A stretch of 64,000 nucleotides of DNA from a virus, in IMG/VR virus record IMGVR_UViG_3300031963_000016, positions 62,001 through 126,000 of that record; one strand, 5' to 3'. How positions within the stretch are numbered: the first letter of the stretch is position 1; the number at the start of each line of letters is the position of its first letter. Positions 1 to 9,700 of the stretch are shown here, one piece after another. The translations under genes and the position numbers were made by a program. The notes beneath the pieces were generated by a model. That model was not told the origin of the DNA. It saw only the letters and a program-made list of their open reading frames with translations, and did no database searches.

Positions 1-1
1 G

Positions 2-1279
2 AAGGCTGTTTCTAAATTAAGATTTGCTGGTGATGTCAGCATTGATAAGGTTAAAATAGTAACCTTAAAGGGATTCACACAAGATATCGCTGCTCAGGTT
101 ATTAATATTCAAATATATGAAGATTTATTCTCACCATTTATGAGTGGAAGTTTAATCATTAAAGATGCTTTAGATTTAGTTAATTTATTTCCATTTATTG
201 GTGAAGAATTTGTAGAATTAGATATATCTACGCCAACTCTAAAAAAGACTAAAAATATAAAAGGGACATTTTATATTTACAAATTATCTAATCGTGAAAT
301 AGTTGGAGATCGTTCCGTAGTTTATCAACTACATTTTGTGTCAAAAGAAGCCATTGTAGATTTAAATAAAAAAATTAGTAGAGTTTTTGGTAATAAAGTT
401 TCTGAATTAGTAGAACCATTTCTAAAAGATAAAACAATAGGATTAGAAAGCGATAAACAGGTTTTTATAGAACCAACAATTAATAATACAAAATATATTT
501 CAAATTTTTGGTCTCCTGTTAAAAATATTATGCATTTAGTTGCTTCTGCTTCCAATTTAAATAAAACTCCAAATTATGTATTTTTTGAAAATAGAGATGG
601 ATTTTATTTTATAAGTTTAGACAGTTTATATGGAGCAAATCCTTACCAAGAATTTACATATGACAAATATACTAGAGATAAATTACCACAAGGTGGCGAT
701 GCTAGAAACATACCAGAAGATTATAAAAGAATTAAAGAAATAAGCATTCCTGTAGGATTTGACTATATGGATAGAATTTCTTCAGGTATGTTATCTTCTA
801 AAATTATCTCATACGATGTTACAACTAAAAAATATACAACTAGAAACTATAATATGTTTCAAAGATTTAATGAACAAAAACATTTAAATAAATTTCCTGT
901 AAATTCAGATAGAGCTGTTTTTCGTTCTAATTCTTTTCATATAAGATATCCAAAATATTATGGTAATTTTAATGCATTTGGTGATGTAACAAATCAAAAA
1001 ACTATTCAAGAAAGACTCTCACTAATTAAATTAGCAGAGGCAAATAAATTACAAATAACTGTTCCTGGAAGAACTGATTATACAGTAGGACAAAAGGTAG
1101 CTATAGTTTTAAATAAAATGGAACCAATAACTCCAAGAGATAAAAATACTACAGATAAAATGTTTTCTGGATTTTATTTAATTTCTGCTGTTAATCATTA
1201 CATTGATAGAGAAAAACATGAATGTATTATGGAAGTTATAAAAGAATCTTCGCAGATGGATATGAACAAAGGAAAATAA
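2..1279 (+). CDS. Baseplate hub protein, gp27-like (5' end cut by window edge)
   Basis: The reading frame is open from base 2 with no stop before the ATG at 140, so the gene begins left of the window; the residues encoded upstream of 140 continue smoothly into the rest. At least 425 residues are present. By position, directly before the gp5-like spike, it should be the hub protein that trimerises, holds the spike and joins the tail tube to the baseplate (gp27 role in T4). I see no catalytic motif. The C-terminal region (EPITPRDK, then SGFYLISAVNHYIDREKHECIMEV) resembles the end of hub/late-control D-type proteins. The stop codon overlaps the ATG of the spike gene by one base, which implies translational coupling. 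The assignment rests mostly on position and general resemblance; exact homology to T4 gp27 is not proven here. Confidence 0.7.
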   Translation, partial: KAVSKLRFAGDVSIDKVKIVTLKGFTQDIAAQVINIQIYEDLFSPFMSGSLIIKDALDLVNLFPFIGEEFVELDISTPTLKKTKNIKGTFYIYKLSNREIVGDRSVVYQLHFVSKEAIVDLNKKISRVFGNKVSELVEPFLKDKTIGLESDKQVFIEPTINNTKYISNFWSPVKNIMHLVASASNLNKTPNYVFFENRDGFYFISLDSLYGANPYQEFTYDKYTRDKLPQGGDARNIPEDYKRIKEISIPVGFDYMDRISSGMLSSKIISYDVTTKKYTTRNYNMFQRFNEQKHLNKFPVNSDRAVFRSNSFHIRYPKYYGNFNAFGDVTNQKTIQERLSLIKLAEANKLQITVPGRTDYTVGQKVAIVLNKMEPITPRDKNTTDKMFSGFYLISAVNHYIDREKHECIMEVIKESSQMDMNKGK

Positions 1280-4200
1280 TGAATTTTTATTATGGTATCG
1301 TAGAAAATAGACAAGATCCTTTAAAACTTGGTAGATGTCAAGTAAGGATAGTTGGTCTGCACACGCATGATAAATCTCAACTTCCAACAGAAGAATTACC
1401 ATGGTCTGTTCCTATACAACCAGTAGTTTCTGCAGCAATGAACGGGATTGGATTTTCTCCAGTTGGACCAGTTGAAGGAACTTCTGTTATCATTATATTT
1501 GCAGATGAAGATCAACAACAACCAATTATTCTTGGAACTGTTGGTGGTATTTCTACTACACCTGGATCTATAGATGTTGATGATGATGCAGGAATATTAC
1601 CTTCTGTAAAAACTAGTGATATTAAATTAAGAACTATTCCTGGACCAGTTAATGGAACTGTTATCACGTTTTATGATCCAGATGGCGAGGTAACAAATTT
1701 TACTGGTAATTTAAGACCTAATATGTACGTTTATGGATTTGGTATTCCAGATGGTGCCACTATTGTTTCCATAAATGGAAGAGATAAAATTACAATTAGT
1801 AAGCCAGTAAATGCCTTTGGCGAAAATATACTCACATTTGGAGATCCACCATCTAATTTAAATGCTGTAACACAAAGCAAGTTACAGGGAGTATTGGTTG
1901 ATGGTTCTGGTAATCCTGTGTTATCTGGTAGTGGTCAGCCAGTAACTACGGGAAGCGCATCGCCAACTCCAGTTCAATCTACAGTTGTAAATGATTCTAT
2001 TCCAACTATACCTCCTCCAAAATCTACGTCAAATCCATCAAAAGCATCTGCTGGTATAAAAGCATTAATTGCTGCTTGTGATAAAGTTGGATTAACAACT
2101 AAAGAACAAAAATGTGCATTATTGGGTATTGCAGGTGGAGAAACTGGATGGATCCCACAGTTAGAATCTTATAACTATTCTCCCCAAAGATTAAAACAAA
2201 TATATTCTTTTGCGACAGAAGCAGATATTCAAAAATATTCAAATGCTGCAAAAAAAGGTATGACAAGAGAAGAGTTTTTCTCTTGGGCATATGGACCAAC
2301 TAAACGTGGTAAAAATTTCTTAGGTAACCAAACAGATGCAGATGGTGGAAAATATTTTGGTCGTGGATTTATTCAATTAACAGGTAAGGCTAACTATCAG
2401 CGTTATCAAAATCTTGCTAATGCTACAGGGTTATCTCTTGATATCGTTAATAATCCAGATTCATTAGATAACGATATTAATGTATCTGCATTAGTAGCTG
2501 CTCTTTATATTAAGGACAGAACTCCAGCTGGTGTTAATCCAAAATCAAATCCAGATTACTTTTATGCTGCAAAAAATGCAGTTGGAGTAAACTCTCCAGA
2601 TATAGCAGCTAGAAAGTTATCATATTATGAATATTTTTATGGTTATAAAGCATCTGGTTCAGTAGAAAAAGATGCTGGTGCTCCATTACCAGAACCACCA
2701 CGAGATCCTGCTGCTGCTGCAAAACCTGGTCCATCTGAAAAGAGTAAAACTACTGGATCCAATACAATTGGATTTAGAGATCCAAATAACAAGTATCCTT
2801 TAAATGAATATTTAAATGAGCCAGATACAAATCGTTTAGCACGTGGTATAATTGAAGGCACTATTATTAAAAAGAAAGATGCTAGTCGAAAATTAACTAT
2901 ACCAAAAGCAATTAGAAATGGAAAGTGGGATCAACCGCTTTCTACATATGGTGCAAAATACCCACTTAATCGTGTTTATGAAACAGAGTCTGGTCATATA
3001 CAAGAATTTGATGACACTCCTGGACAAGAGAGAATTCATACATATCATCGCTCTGGAACATTTACAGAAATAGATCCACAAGGAACTCAAGTTAATTATA
3101 TTGTTGGTGATAATTTTGTTATAATGGAAAGAAATGGTTGCATTAGTGTCAACGGAGAATGTAATATAACAGTTGAGGGTAATACTAATATATTTGCTAG
3201 ATCTGATGCTAATATACAAGTTTCTAATAATGCAAGCATTGAGGTGGGCAACAATGTTGAAATGAGAGTGTTTAATGATATTGATGTTGTAGCTGGAAGA
3301 AATATCAACTACAAAGCAGTTGGTGATTTTAATTTACAAGCACAAAATATTAACATCCAAACGCTACAAAACTTTAATCTTTTAGTTGGAGATGCAACTA
3401 AAATTACATCTTCAAATACTATGGATTTGAAGAGTGGCGGAGTTTTACAGGTTGATTATTCTGCTGGTTATTTTGGTAGTGGCGCAACATCTGCCTCTGT
3501 AGAAGACATACAACTAACTGCTCCTGAAAAGGGGCAACCAATTAACCCTGTAGTTCCATTTTTGATTCCTCCTGAAAGATCTGTTGAAGATAAAGCAGTC
3601 GCTGAAACACCAGAAGACTCTGACACACCAGAAGGAAGACTACATAAAAATGAACAAATTAAAAAAGATGGTGATACTGCAGTTGTTCCAACTCCACCTG
3701 TAGTAGTAGAATCTGCTCCAACTACTGGCGGAAAAGATATTAAAGTTCCTGTAAACTGTCAAGAAATATATGCAACTAAATCATATAGCGATGACTATAG
3801 AATGTCTAAAAACTTTACACTTGGAATGTTAATATCAGGTGGTGTTAACGGAAAACATAGACTTGTTGACCAGATGTTAAGTGTTTCTAAAAACTCAGCA
3901 CCAAGATTGTATACTGTTCAAGAAATATTATGTAATCTAGCAACTACCACGCAGAATATACTTGAACCACTTTTAGAAGTATTCCCAGGTGGCATAGGTG
4001 GATATAAGAGATTATGGACTATTACTTCTGGATATAGATTGAAAGGAATAACCCCTAATGAATCTCCTGTCTCTAGTCACTGTAAAGGTCTAGCATTTGA
4101 TTTAGCAATTATTGGACAAAATAAACCACAAGATCATTATGATTTTATACGTAAAGCAGAACCTGTAATACCGTATGATCAACTTATTTTAGAATATCAA

Positions 4201-4338
4201 TATGCTAATGTGGTGTGGGTACATGTTGGATATGATTTAAAAACTAGAAGAAAACAAGCATTTACTATGGTAAATCACAAGTTTGAGGGTATTAATGGAT
4301 TTAAATTGTTAAATGAGATTCCAAGACCGAGCAAATAA
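1279..4338 (+). CDS. 5: Baseplate central spike with GH19 and M15 peptidoglycan-hydrolase domains (gp5-like)
   Basis: I chose the ATG at 1279, which overlaps the previous stop and follows an AAAGGAAA ribosome site; an in-frame upstream ATG at 1222 lies inside the hub gene. The product is about 1019 residues against 575 for T4 gp5. In order it has an OB-fold-like N-terminus (about 1-90, gp5/VgrG type), a GH19 chitinase/endolysin-like domain (about 255-455, GGETGW with Glu288 as candidate acid, and a GRGFIQLTGKANY signature), a Ser/Val/Asn-rich beta-helix segment (about 595-735, many N-I-x-V repeats), and a C-terminal M15-type zinc D,D-peptidase-like domain with His934, Asp941 (pattern SxHxxGxAxD) and His982 (WVHVGY). 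It would form the trimeric needle that pierces the envelope and locally cuts cell wall. T4 gp5 instead carries a T4-type lysozyme. Confidence 0.88.
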   Translation: MNFYYGIVENRQDPLKLGRCQVRIVGLHTHDKSQLPTEELPWSVPIQPVVSAAMNGIGFSPVGPVEGTSVIIIFADEDQQQPIILGTVGGISTTPGSIDVDDDAGILPSVKTSDIKLRTIPGPVNGTVITFYDPDGEVTNFTGNLRPNMYVYGFGIPDGATIVSINGRDKITISKPVNAFGENILTFGDPPSNLNAVTQSKLQGVLVDGSGNPVLSGSGQPVTTGSASPTPVQSTVVNDSIPTIPPPKSTSNPSKASAGIKALIAACDKVGLTTKEQKCALLGIAGGETGWIPQLESYNYSPQRLKQIYSFATEADIQKYSNAAKKGMTREEFFSWAYGPTKRGKNFLGNQTDADGGKYFGRGFIQLTGKANYQRYQNLANATGLSLDIVNNPDSLDNDINVSALVAALYIKDRTPAGVNPKSNPDYFYAAKNAVGVNSPDIAARKLSYYEYFYGYKASGSVEKDAGAPLPEPPRDPAAAAKPGPSEKSKTTGSNTIGFRDPNNKYPLNEYLNEPDTNRLARGIIEGTIIKKKDASRKLTIPKAIRNGKWDQPLSTYGAKYPLNRVYETESGHIQEFDDTPGQERIHTYHRSGTFTEIDPQGTQVNYIVGDNFVIMERNGCISVNGECNITVEGNTNIFARSDANIQVSNNASIEVGNNVEMRVFNDIDVVAGRNINYKAVGDFNLQAQNINIQTLQNFNLLVGDATKITSSNTMDLKSGGVLQVDYSAGYFGSGATSASVEDIQLTAPEKGQPINPVVPFLIPPERSVEDKAVAETPEDSDTPEGRLHKNEQIKKDGDTAVVPTPPVVVESAPTTGGKDIKVPVNCQEIYATKSYSDDYRMSKNFTLGMLISGGVNGKHRLVDQMLSVSKNSAPRLYTVQEILCNLATTTQNILEPLLEVFPGGIGGYKRLWTITSGYRLKGITPNESPVSSHCKGLAFDLAIIGQNKPQDHYDFIRKAEPVIPYDQLILEYQYANVVWVHVGYDLKTRRKQAFTMVNHKFEGINGFKLLNEIPRPSK

Positions 4339-4340
4339 AT

Positions 4341-4778
4341 ATGTGGACTCCAGAATTAGAAGAACTTGGTTCTATACAAGAAAATATAAATTTTTCTCAT
4401 GAGATTACTTACGTAGATGAATTAACACTAAATCCATTATCAGTAACTATTACGCCAAATGATGTTAATTCATCAGTAGTTGTTTCTTCTAATATTATAT
4501 CTGGTAAATATACAGATTCTTTTAGTGGGACAGTTTCATTTAGAACAACAGATAATAATTTTAAAACAGTTTCTAAATTTTCGCAAATTAATAAAGCTGA
4601 ACTTTCTCAGATTATTTCTTTTCGACCAAGTGTTCAAGAATATAAAATATATTCATATACTGCTGTAGCAAAAAATGGAAATATAGTTGTATCTACTAAA
4701 AATTATATAAAAACTGTAGTAAATGATTGGGATACAGGAAGACTAACTTTAATAGAATATGTAGGATATACAAGATAA
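4341..4778 (+). CDS. Hypothetical protein between spike and PAAR tip
   Basis: A 145-residue protein of mostly beta-strand-like sequence (alternating hydrophobic, Ser and Thr residues), without signal peptide, membrane segment or cysteines. It lies 2 bp after the gp5-like gene, and its stop overlaps the ATG of the PAAR gene by one base, so it is surely co-translated with the baseplate set. A small baseplate or spike-associated virion protein is the natural guess, but I recognise no family and give no function. The start ATG at 4341 directly follows the previous stop. Confidence 0.7.
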   Translation: MWTPELEELGSIQENINFSHEITYVDELTLNPLSVTITPNDVNSSVVVSSNIISGKYTDSFSGTVSFRTTDNNFKTVSKFSQINKAELSQIISFRPSVQEYKIYSYTAVAKNGNIVVSTKNYIKTVVNDWDTGRLTLIEYVGYTR

Positions 4779-5083
4779 TGCCTGCAGTAATTAGACTTGG
4801 AGATATGTCAACTGGACATGGATGTTTTCCTCCTACAAACTTAGTAGAGACTCATGTTCAAAAGACTTTTGTTAATAAAATAAAACCAGGCTGTATAACT
4901 GGCGGAGGATCAAAATATGTAACACATTGTTGTGGTCCAACCTGCCATCCTACCTCTAATAGATTTCCTAGTAGCGGAGCTGCTAAAACATATATTGAGG
5001 GAATATTAGCTGCCAGAATAGGGGATCCGATCGCTTGTGGGGATGCTTGTGCAGAAGGTTCTTACAATACGTTTATAGAATAA
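4778..5083 (+). CDS. PAAR-domain spike tip protein (gp5.4-like)
   Basis: Starting at the ATG at 4778, which overlaps the previous stop, the protein has 101 residues. An in-frame TTG further upstream lies inside the preceding gene and is rejected. Sequence features are those of PAAR proteins: an N-terminal RLGDMSTGHGCFPP, a middle GGSKYVTHCCGPTCHP and a C-terminal AARIGDPIACGDACAEGS, with several Cys and His residues placed to bind a metal at the cone tip. In T4 the corresponding gp5.4 sharpens the end of the gp5 needle. Position right after the spike gene supports the same role. The fold and location are secure; the exact metal ligands are inferred. Confidence 0.88.
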   Translation: MPAVIRLGDMSTGHGCFPPTNLVETHVQKTFVNKIKPGCITGGGSKYVTHCCGPTCHPTSNRFPSSGAAKTYIEGILAARIGDPIACGDACAEGSYNTFIE

Positions 5084-5098
5084 ACCTAAATAATCAAT

Positions 5099-5491
5099 AT
5101 GGCCAGAAATACTAGAATTTTTTCAGATTTAGACTTTAATTTCACTGCTCACCCAGTGACTAAAGATGTCTCACGTAAATATGATGAAAATGCGATAAAA
5201 CAGTCTCTTAAAAATTTATTATTAACTCGAAATTTTGAAAGACCTTTCCACAGTGAGATAGGTTCTCCTATTAGAACTCTATTATTTGAATCTGTTGGAC
5301 CAATGTTTTCTGTAATGATGAAACGATCTATTATTGATGTTATTAATAATTTTGAACCTAGAGTAGAAGTTATAGATGTTTTAGTCAATGATTACTCTGA
5401 TGCGAATGCAGTTTATGTGACAATAGAATTTAAAATTATTAATACAGAAAGACCAATATCAGTAGAATTTGCACTAGAGAGAACCAGATAA
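5099..5491 (+). CDS. 25: Baseplate wedge protein gp25
   Basis: This 130-residue protein is close in length to T4 gp25 (132 aa). It shows the gp25/W-like family layout: an N-terminal FSDLDFNF followed by an AIKQSLKNLLLT helix, the RPFHSEIGSPIRTLLFE segment and the FEPRVEV motif that contains the family's conserved E-P-R. gp25 is a sheath-initiator-like wedge component, structurally related to type VI secretion TssE, and sits where the wedge meets the sheath. It ends exactly where the gp6 gene begins (stop then ATG with no gap), the usual gp25-gp6 order in T4-like phages. Confidence 0.93.
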   Translation: MARNTRIFSDLDFNFTAHPVTKDVSRKYDENAIKQSLKNLLLTRNFERPFHSEIGSPIRTLLFESVGPMFSVMMKRSIIDVINNFEPRVEVIDVLVNDYSDANAVYVTIEFKIINTERPISVEFALERTR

Positions 5492-7324
5492 ATGGCAAAT
5501 AATAAAAGAATATCAGTATCAGAGTTAGATTTTGATGCGATTAAAAGTAATTTAAAAACATTTTTAGCTGGACAATCTGAATTTCAAGATTACGATTTTG
5601 AAGGTTCAGCTATGTCAATACTCTTAGATCTACTTGCATATAATACGCACTATAATAATATCTATACAAACTTAGCAGTTAACGAGATATTTTTAGATTC
5701 AGCAAGTAAAAGAGTTAACGTAGTATCACTAGCTAAGTCTTTGGGATATACCCCTAATTCTGCTGTTTCAGCAAGAGCAATAGTTGATTTAACTATTATT
5801 TCTCCAACTACACAACCTGCAGTTGTTACTCTTCCTGCTAATCAACCATTTACTACTACTGTTGATGGTAAAACATATACATTTTATAATCGTTCTGCTC
5901 AAACTGTTTCATTAAATACACAAGGTAATTATACATTTACAGATATTGAACTCGTTGAAGGTAGTCCATTAACTTACAGATATACGGTATCTGAGGGACA
6001 AAGATTTATTATTCCAAATTCTAATGCAGATTTGAGTACTTTAGTTGTTAAAGTTCAAGAAAATTCAACTGCTGACAAATTTGATATTTACACAAGAATT
6101 GAAGATTTAGTTATTGCAACAGAAACCACTAAAATATTTTTTATTAAAGAGATTGAAGATAATCAATATGAAATTTATTTTGGTAATAATATAATTGGGA
6201 ATAGATTAGATGTTGGAAATGTAGTAACTTTAGAATATTTTGTTTCTAGTTTAAATGCACCAAATGGAGCATTTGCTTTTAATTATGGTGGTGTTTCTTT
6301 ATTAGGTAGTAACTTGTCTGTAACTACTAAAGAAATAGCTGGCGGTGGTACTGAACCAGAAGACATATCATCTATAAAATTTAATGCTCCAAGAATGTAT
6401 GCTGCTCAAAATAGAGCAGTTACTGCAGAAGATTATAGAGTATTAGTTAAAAATATTTTTCCAGACGCAGAAACTATTATGGTTTGGGGTGGCGAAGATA
6501 ATACACCAAAAATTTATGGTAAAATTTTTATTTGTATTAAACCTTCATCTACATTACAATTAACTAATACTCAAAAAGAATTTGTTGTTTCTGCACTACA
6601 AAAGAAAAATGTAGTATCGATAACACCAGAGATTGTAGACCCAGAGTATTTAAATATTAATCTAGAAACTACAGTATATTATAATGATAGATTAACTTCT
6701 AAGTCGCTGTCGCAAATACAAACATTAGTTAAAGATGCAATATTTGACTATGATGAAACAGAATTACAAAGATTTGACGGAATATTAAGATTTTCTAAAC
6801 TATCATCAATTATAGATTCTGCAGATCCTTCTATTAGTAATAATATTAGTAAACTAACTATAACTAAAACAGTTGAACCTAAATTCAATATAAATGCTCA
6901 ATACGATATAAACATTATCAATCCAATTAGTCAAGCAGGTAATAAATTGGGAGATGTGTTTAAGACAACTGGATTTTACCTCCCAACTAGCACAAATATT
7001 CATTACTTAGATGACGACGCTGCAGGAAATATAAGACTTTATTATTTGGACAATAATTTCGAAAAAGTTATAGTTAATCCAACTATTGGAACTATTAATT
7101 ATTCCGCTGGGACTCTTAATATTAAAAATTTAAATATTGCTGCATTAGCAGATTCTTTATTAGAATTTACTTTTACACCAGATTCTTACGACGTAGTTTC
7201 CGCTCTAAACCAAATTGCTCTAATAGCAAGAGAAAATTTAATTGTTAATGTTGTTGCTGATAAAACAGCTAGTGGCGATTTAGAGGCAGGATTTAATTAC
7301 AAGTTTACTTCAATTAGATCATAA
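5492..7324 (+). CDS. 6: Baseplate wedge protein gp6 (baseplate J-like)
   Basis: A 610-residue protein, near the 660 of T4 gp6. The N-terminus (FLAGQSEFQDYDFEGSAMSI, then LLDLLAYNTHYNNIYTNLAVNE) is the classic gp6/baseplate-J start, followed by the SLGYTPNSAVSARA segment, a central beta domain, and the APRMYAAQNRAVTAEDYRVL stretch also typical of J-like proteins. gp6 dimers form the continuous inner ring that ties the six wedges together. Its last base is shared with the next gene's ATG. No anomalies seen. Confidence 0.93.
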   Translation: MANNKRISVSELDFDAIKSNLKTFLAGQSEFQDYDFEGSAMSILLDLLAYNTHYNNIYTNLAVNEIFLDSASKRVNVVSLAKSLGYTPNSAVSARAIVDLTIISPTTQPAVVTLPANQPFTTTVDGKTYTFYNRSAQTVSLNTQGNYTFTDIELVEGSPLTYRYTVSEGQRFIIPNSNADLSTLVVKVQENSTADKFDIYTRIEDLVIATETTKIFFIKEIEDNQYEIYFGNNIIGNRLDVGNVVTLEYFVSSLNAPNGAFAFNYGGVSLLGSNLSVTTKEIAGGGTEPEDISSIKFNAPRMYAAQNRAVTAEDYRVLVKNIFPDAETIMVWGGEDNTPKIYGKIFICIKPSSTLQLTNTQKEFVVSALQKKNVVSITPEIVDPEYLNINLETTVYYNDRLTSKSLSQIQTLVKDAIFDYDETELQRFDGILRFSKLSSIIDSADPSISNNISKLTITKTVEPKFNINAQYDINIINPISQAGNKLGDVFKTTGFYLPTSTNIHYLDDDAAGNIRLYYLDNNFEKVIVNPTIGTINYSAGTLNIKNLNIAALADSLLEFTFTPDSYDVVSALNQIALIARENLIVNVVADKTASGDLEAGFNYKFTSIRS

Positions 7325-9204
7325 TGTCTAGAACTAAATTATTTTCTGTAGTATCAAGACAAATACCTGAATTTGTAAGAGAAGATCATTCAAAATTTGT
7401 AGCATTTATTGAGGCATATTATGAATTTTTACAAAGTCAAGGTGTTACATATAATGAGATTAAAGATGTTGATCTAACTTTAGATAAATTTATTGATGAA
7501 ATTAAAAAAGAATTAGCATATAATATACCTTATATTGTTGAAGATGAAAGATTTTTTCTATCAAAAATAAAAGATCAATATCTAGCAAAAGGTAGTGAAG
7601 CATCATTTAAACTTTTATTTAAACTTTTATTCAATAAAGAGGTAGAATTAACATATCCAGGTAAACAGATGCTTCGTGCATCTGACGGAAGATGGAATCA
7701 AGAAACTTCAATTTTTGCAAAAGTTATTTTTGGTAATCCAGAAGATGTTGTTGGTAAGATAGTTGAAATTCAATCTTTTAATAAAATACTTCGAGTTCAA
7801 GTAGATAAAAAACAAGAAATAACAGGTGAAGTAGAACGTATAGTTAATGTTGGAAATAATGTATATGAATTTTTTATTGATAGAAAATTTTATGGTAGAA
7901 TATTTCCAGGAAATACATTAAAATTAGGAAATACTTTTCAAGCAACAATATTGCCAATAACATCTGTAGTAAAAGTTTCTAAACCAGGAGCAGGATTTAG
8001 AGTAGGACAAGTATTTGAAATAAGAAACACTACAGGAACTGGAACTTTAATTAAAGTTATTCGTGTAGATGAAAATGGTGGCTTAAAACATATTCAGGTT
8101 ATTAAATTTGGAGTAGGTTACTTAGCAAATTTTACTACCTCGTTGCTACCAACTAGTGCAATAACGGCTATTAGCACTACAGCTAGCACCTCATCTACGT
8201 ATAATGTTTCTGTTACTGATTTGGGTGGTGGGAATGAAAATTATTTCTCAAATATTATAGATCCAAAGGTTGTTTTAGATGAACATGGATTTATTTCTAC
8301 TGCAGATTATGTTGTAGCAGAATGGGTGGATCCTTCTTGGGCTGGCACTATTTTAAGAGAGTTTTCTACACAAGCAAAAGATGCTGCTACATCCACACAA
8401 AGTCCAGCAATTATAGAAATTTCTTTAGATGCTATAGCAAGATATCCAGGTTATTATGAGACAAATGATGGATTTTTATCAGATTCTATTTTTATTCAGG
8501 ACAGCAGATATTATCAAGCATTTTCTTATGTAACTAAAATTAGTGAAAGATTAGATAAATATAAGTCTGCAGTTAAAACAATGTTGCATCCTGCTGGAAT
8601 GGAACTTTTTGGTGAATATGAGATAACAGATTATTTCGATTTAACACTTGAAATTGAATCATTAGTTAAATCATTAGCTCTTTCATTTGAAGAATTACCA
8701 ATAGAATTTTCAGATTATAGTTATTGGCATTTTTTCAAAAATGTTACTTATAACAGTCCAGATACTGTTACAATGACAGAGCCAATCACTAATAATCATA
8801 ATAACATACAAATACCAGTTAGTAGAATAACAAGTGTTATAGGAAAGTCTTTAACAGAACCTGTAAGTATAGCAGATGACCCTGCCAAAAATATATTTAA
8901 AACATTTACTGAGACTGTTGAAATATTAGATGCTTTACTTGCAGCACAAGGGGTTATAGTTAACCCAGATGCAGCTTCTCTAACAGAGGTTGTTTCTAGA
9001 AATATTGGTAAATCATTTACTGATTCACAGTTAGTTTATGACGGATATATTATGCTTGACGCAGGCAATGCTAAATATCCAATGATTACTGATATACCAA
9101 TCTTTCAAAATGAAGAAGGTTATGTTGTACTAAATGGATACGAAGAAGGTGGATACTTTTCAGAAGTATATGCCAATGCAAGAGATGCTACTTTTAGTAG
9201 TTAA
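7324..9204 (+). CDS. Baseplate wedge protein in the gp7 position
   Basis: A 626-residue protein beginning at the ATG that overlaps gp6's stop. The N-terminal 110 residues are strongly helical and conserved-looking (PEFVREDHSKFVAFIEAYYE, then FFLSKIKDQYLAKGSEASFKLLFKLLFNK), a signature I associate with wedge proteins of cyanophage-type T4-likes; the middle is beta-rich and the C-terminus carries aspartate-rich loops. By order (gp25-gp6-this-gp8) it occupies the slot of T4 gp7, though T4 gp7 is far larger (1032 aa) and clear similarity is not visible by eye. I therefore call it a wedge protein and leave the T4 number open. Confidence 0.7.
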   Translation: MSRTKLFSVVSRQIPEFVREDHSKFVAFIEAYYEFLQSQGVTYNEIKDVDLTLDKFIDEIKKELAYNIPYIVEDERFFLSKIKDQYLAKGSEASFKLLFKLLFNKEVELTYPGKQMLRASDGRWNQETSIFAKVIFGNPEDVVGKIVEIQSFNKILRVQVDKKQEITGEVERIVNVGNNVYEFFIDRKFYGRIFPGNTLKLGNTFQATILPITSVVKVSKPGAGFRVGQVFEIRNTTGTGTLIKVIRVDENGGLKHIQVIKFGVGYLANFTTSLLPTSAITAISTTASTSSTYNVSVTDLGGGNENYFSNIIDPKVVLDEHGFISTADYVVAEWVDPSWAGTILREFSTQAKDAATSTQSPAIIEISLDAIARYPGYYETNDGFLSDSIFIQDSRYYQAFSYVTKISERLDKYKSAVKTMLHPAGMELFGEYEITDYFDLTLEIESLVKSLALSFEELPIEFSDYSYWHFFKNVTYNSPDTVTMTEPITNNHNNIQIPVSRITSVIGKSLTEPVSIADDPAKNIFKTFTETVEILDALLAAQGVIVNPDAASLTEVVSRNIGKSFTDSQLVYDGYIMLDAGNAKYPMITDIPIFQNEEGYVVLNGYEEGGYFSEVYANARDATFSS

Positions 9205-9222
9205 ATAAAAAAGGAGAATTAT

Positions 9223-9681
9223 ATGGATTTACAATCTATTTCTGAAGGAATCAAAGCCACAGGCATGGTTCATATAGTAAAAACTAATGAACATGGTGTG
9301 ATTACTGATGAGCGTAATGTTAAAAACTTAGTAGTTACCACAGGAAAAAACTATATTGCTTCTAAAATGGTAGCAACAACTAACAGCCCAGTTTCTATGA
9401 CTCACATGGGTATTGGTACTGGAAATGCAACACCAGCTATTGGAGATACTGCTTTAGGTGCTCAAACTACTAGACAGGCTCTAACTGGCTCTGCTGTTGC
9501 TAGTAATTCTATCACATATACCGCTACATTCGCAGCTGGCCAAGGTGATGGTGCTATCCAGGAAGCAGGTATTTTTAATGCATCGACTGCTGGAACTATG
9601 CTTTGCCGCACAACATTTCCAGTTGTAAATAAAGGATCTGGTGATACTATTACTATCACTTGGGTTGTTACAGTAAGTTAA
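9223..9681 (+). CDS. Small tail/baseplate-associated structural protein
   Basis: A 152-residue protein preceded by a strong ribosome site (AAGGAG). It contains a motif common in phage tail and fibre accessory proteins: a THMGIGTGNATPAIGDTALG segment followed by a beta-rich half ending in GDTITITWVVTVS. Sitting between two wedge genes, it is most likely a virion component attached to the baseplate or fibre base. No enzyme motifs, membrane segments or cysteine pairs beyond a single Cys. Family recognised only loosely. Confidence 0.65.
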   Translation: MDLQSISEGIKATGMVHIVKTNEHGVITDERNVKNLVVTTGKNYIASKMVATTNSPVSMTHMGIGTGNATPAIGDTALGAQTTRQALTGSAVASNSITYTATFAAGQGDGAIQEAGIFNASTAGTMLCRTTFPVVNKGSGDTITITWVVTVS

Positions 9682-9700
9682 TATTTAAAGAGGGCATAGA

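Noticed and set aside
1222-1278. Upstream start for the spike gene.
   Set aside because: It lies within the hub gene; the ATG at 1279 has a good ribosome site and begins the conserved N-terminal sequence.
4334-4341. AATAAATA late-box sequence before the 145-aa gene.
   Set aside because: It overlaps the stop codon and the first base of the ATG, so it cannot promote a transcript containing this start codon; likely produced by the stop context.
5086-5092. CTAAATA box before gp25.
   Set aside because: Only 6 bp remain to the ATG at 5099, and the box is a weak variant; co-transcription with upstream genes is simpler.
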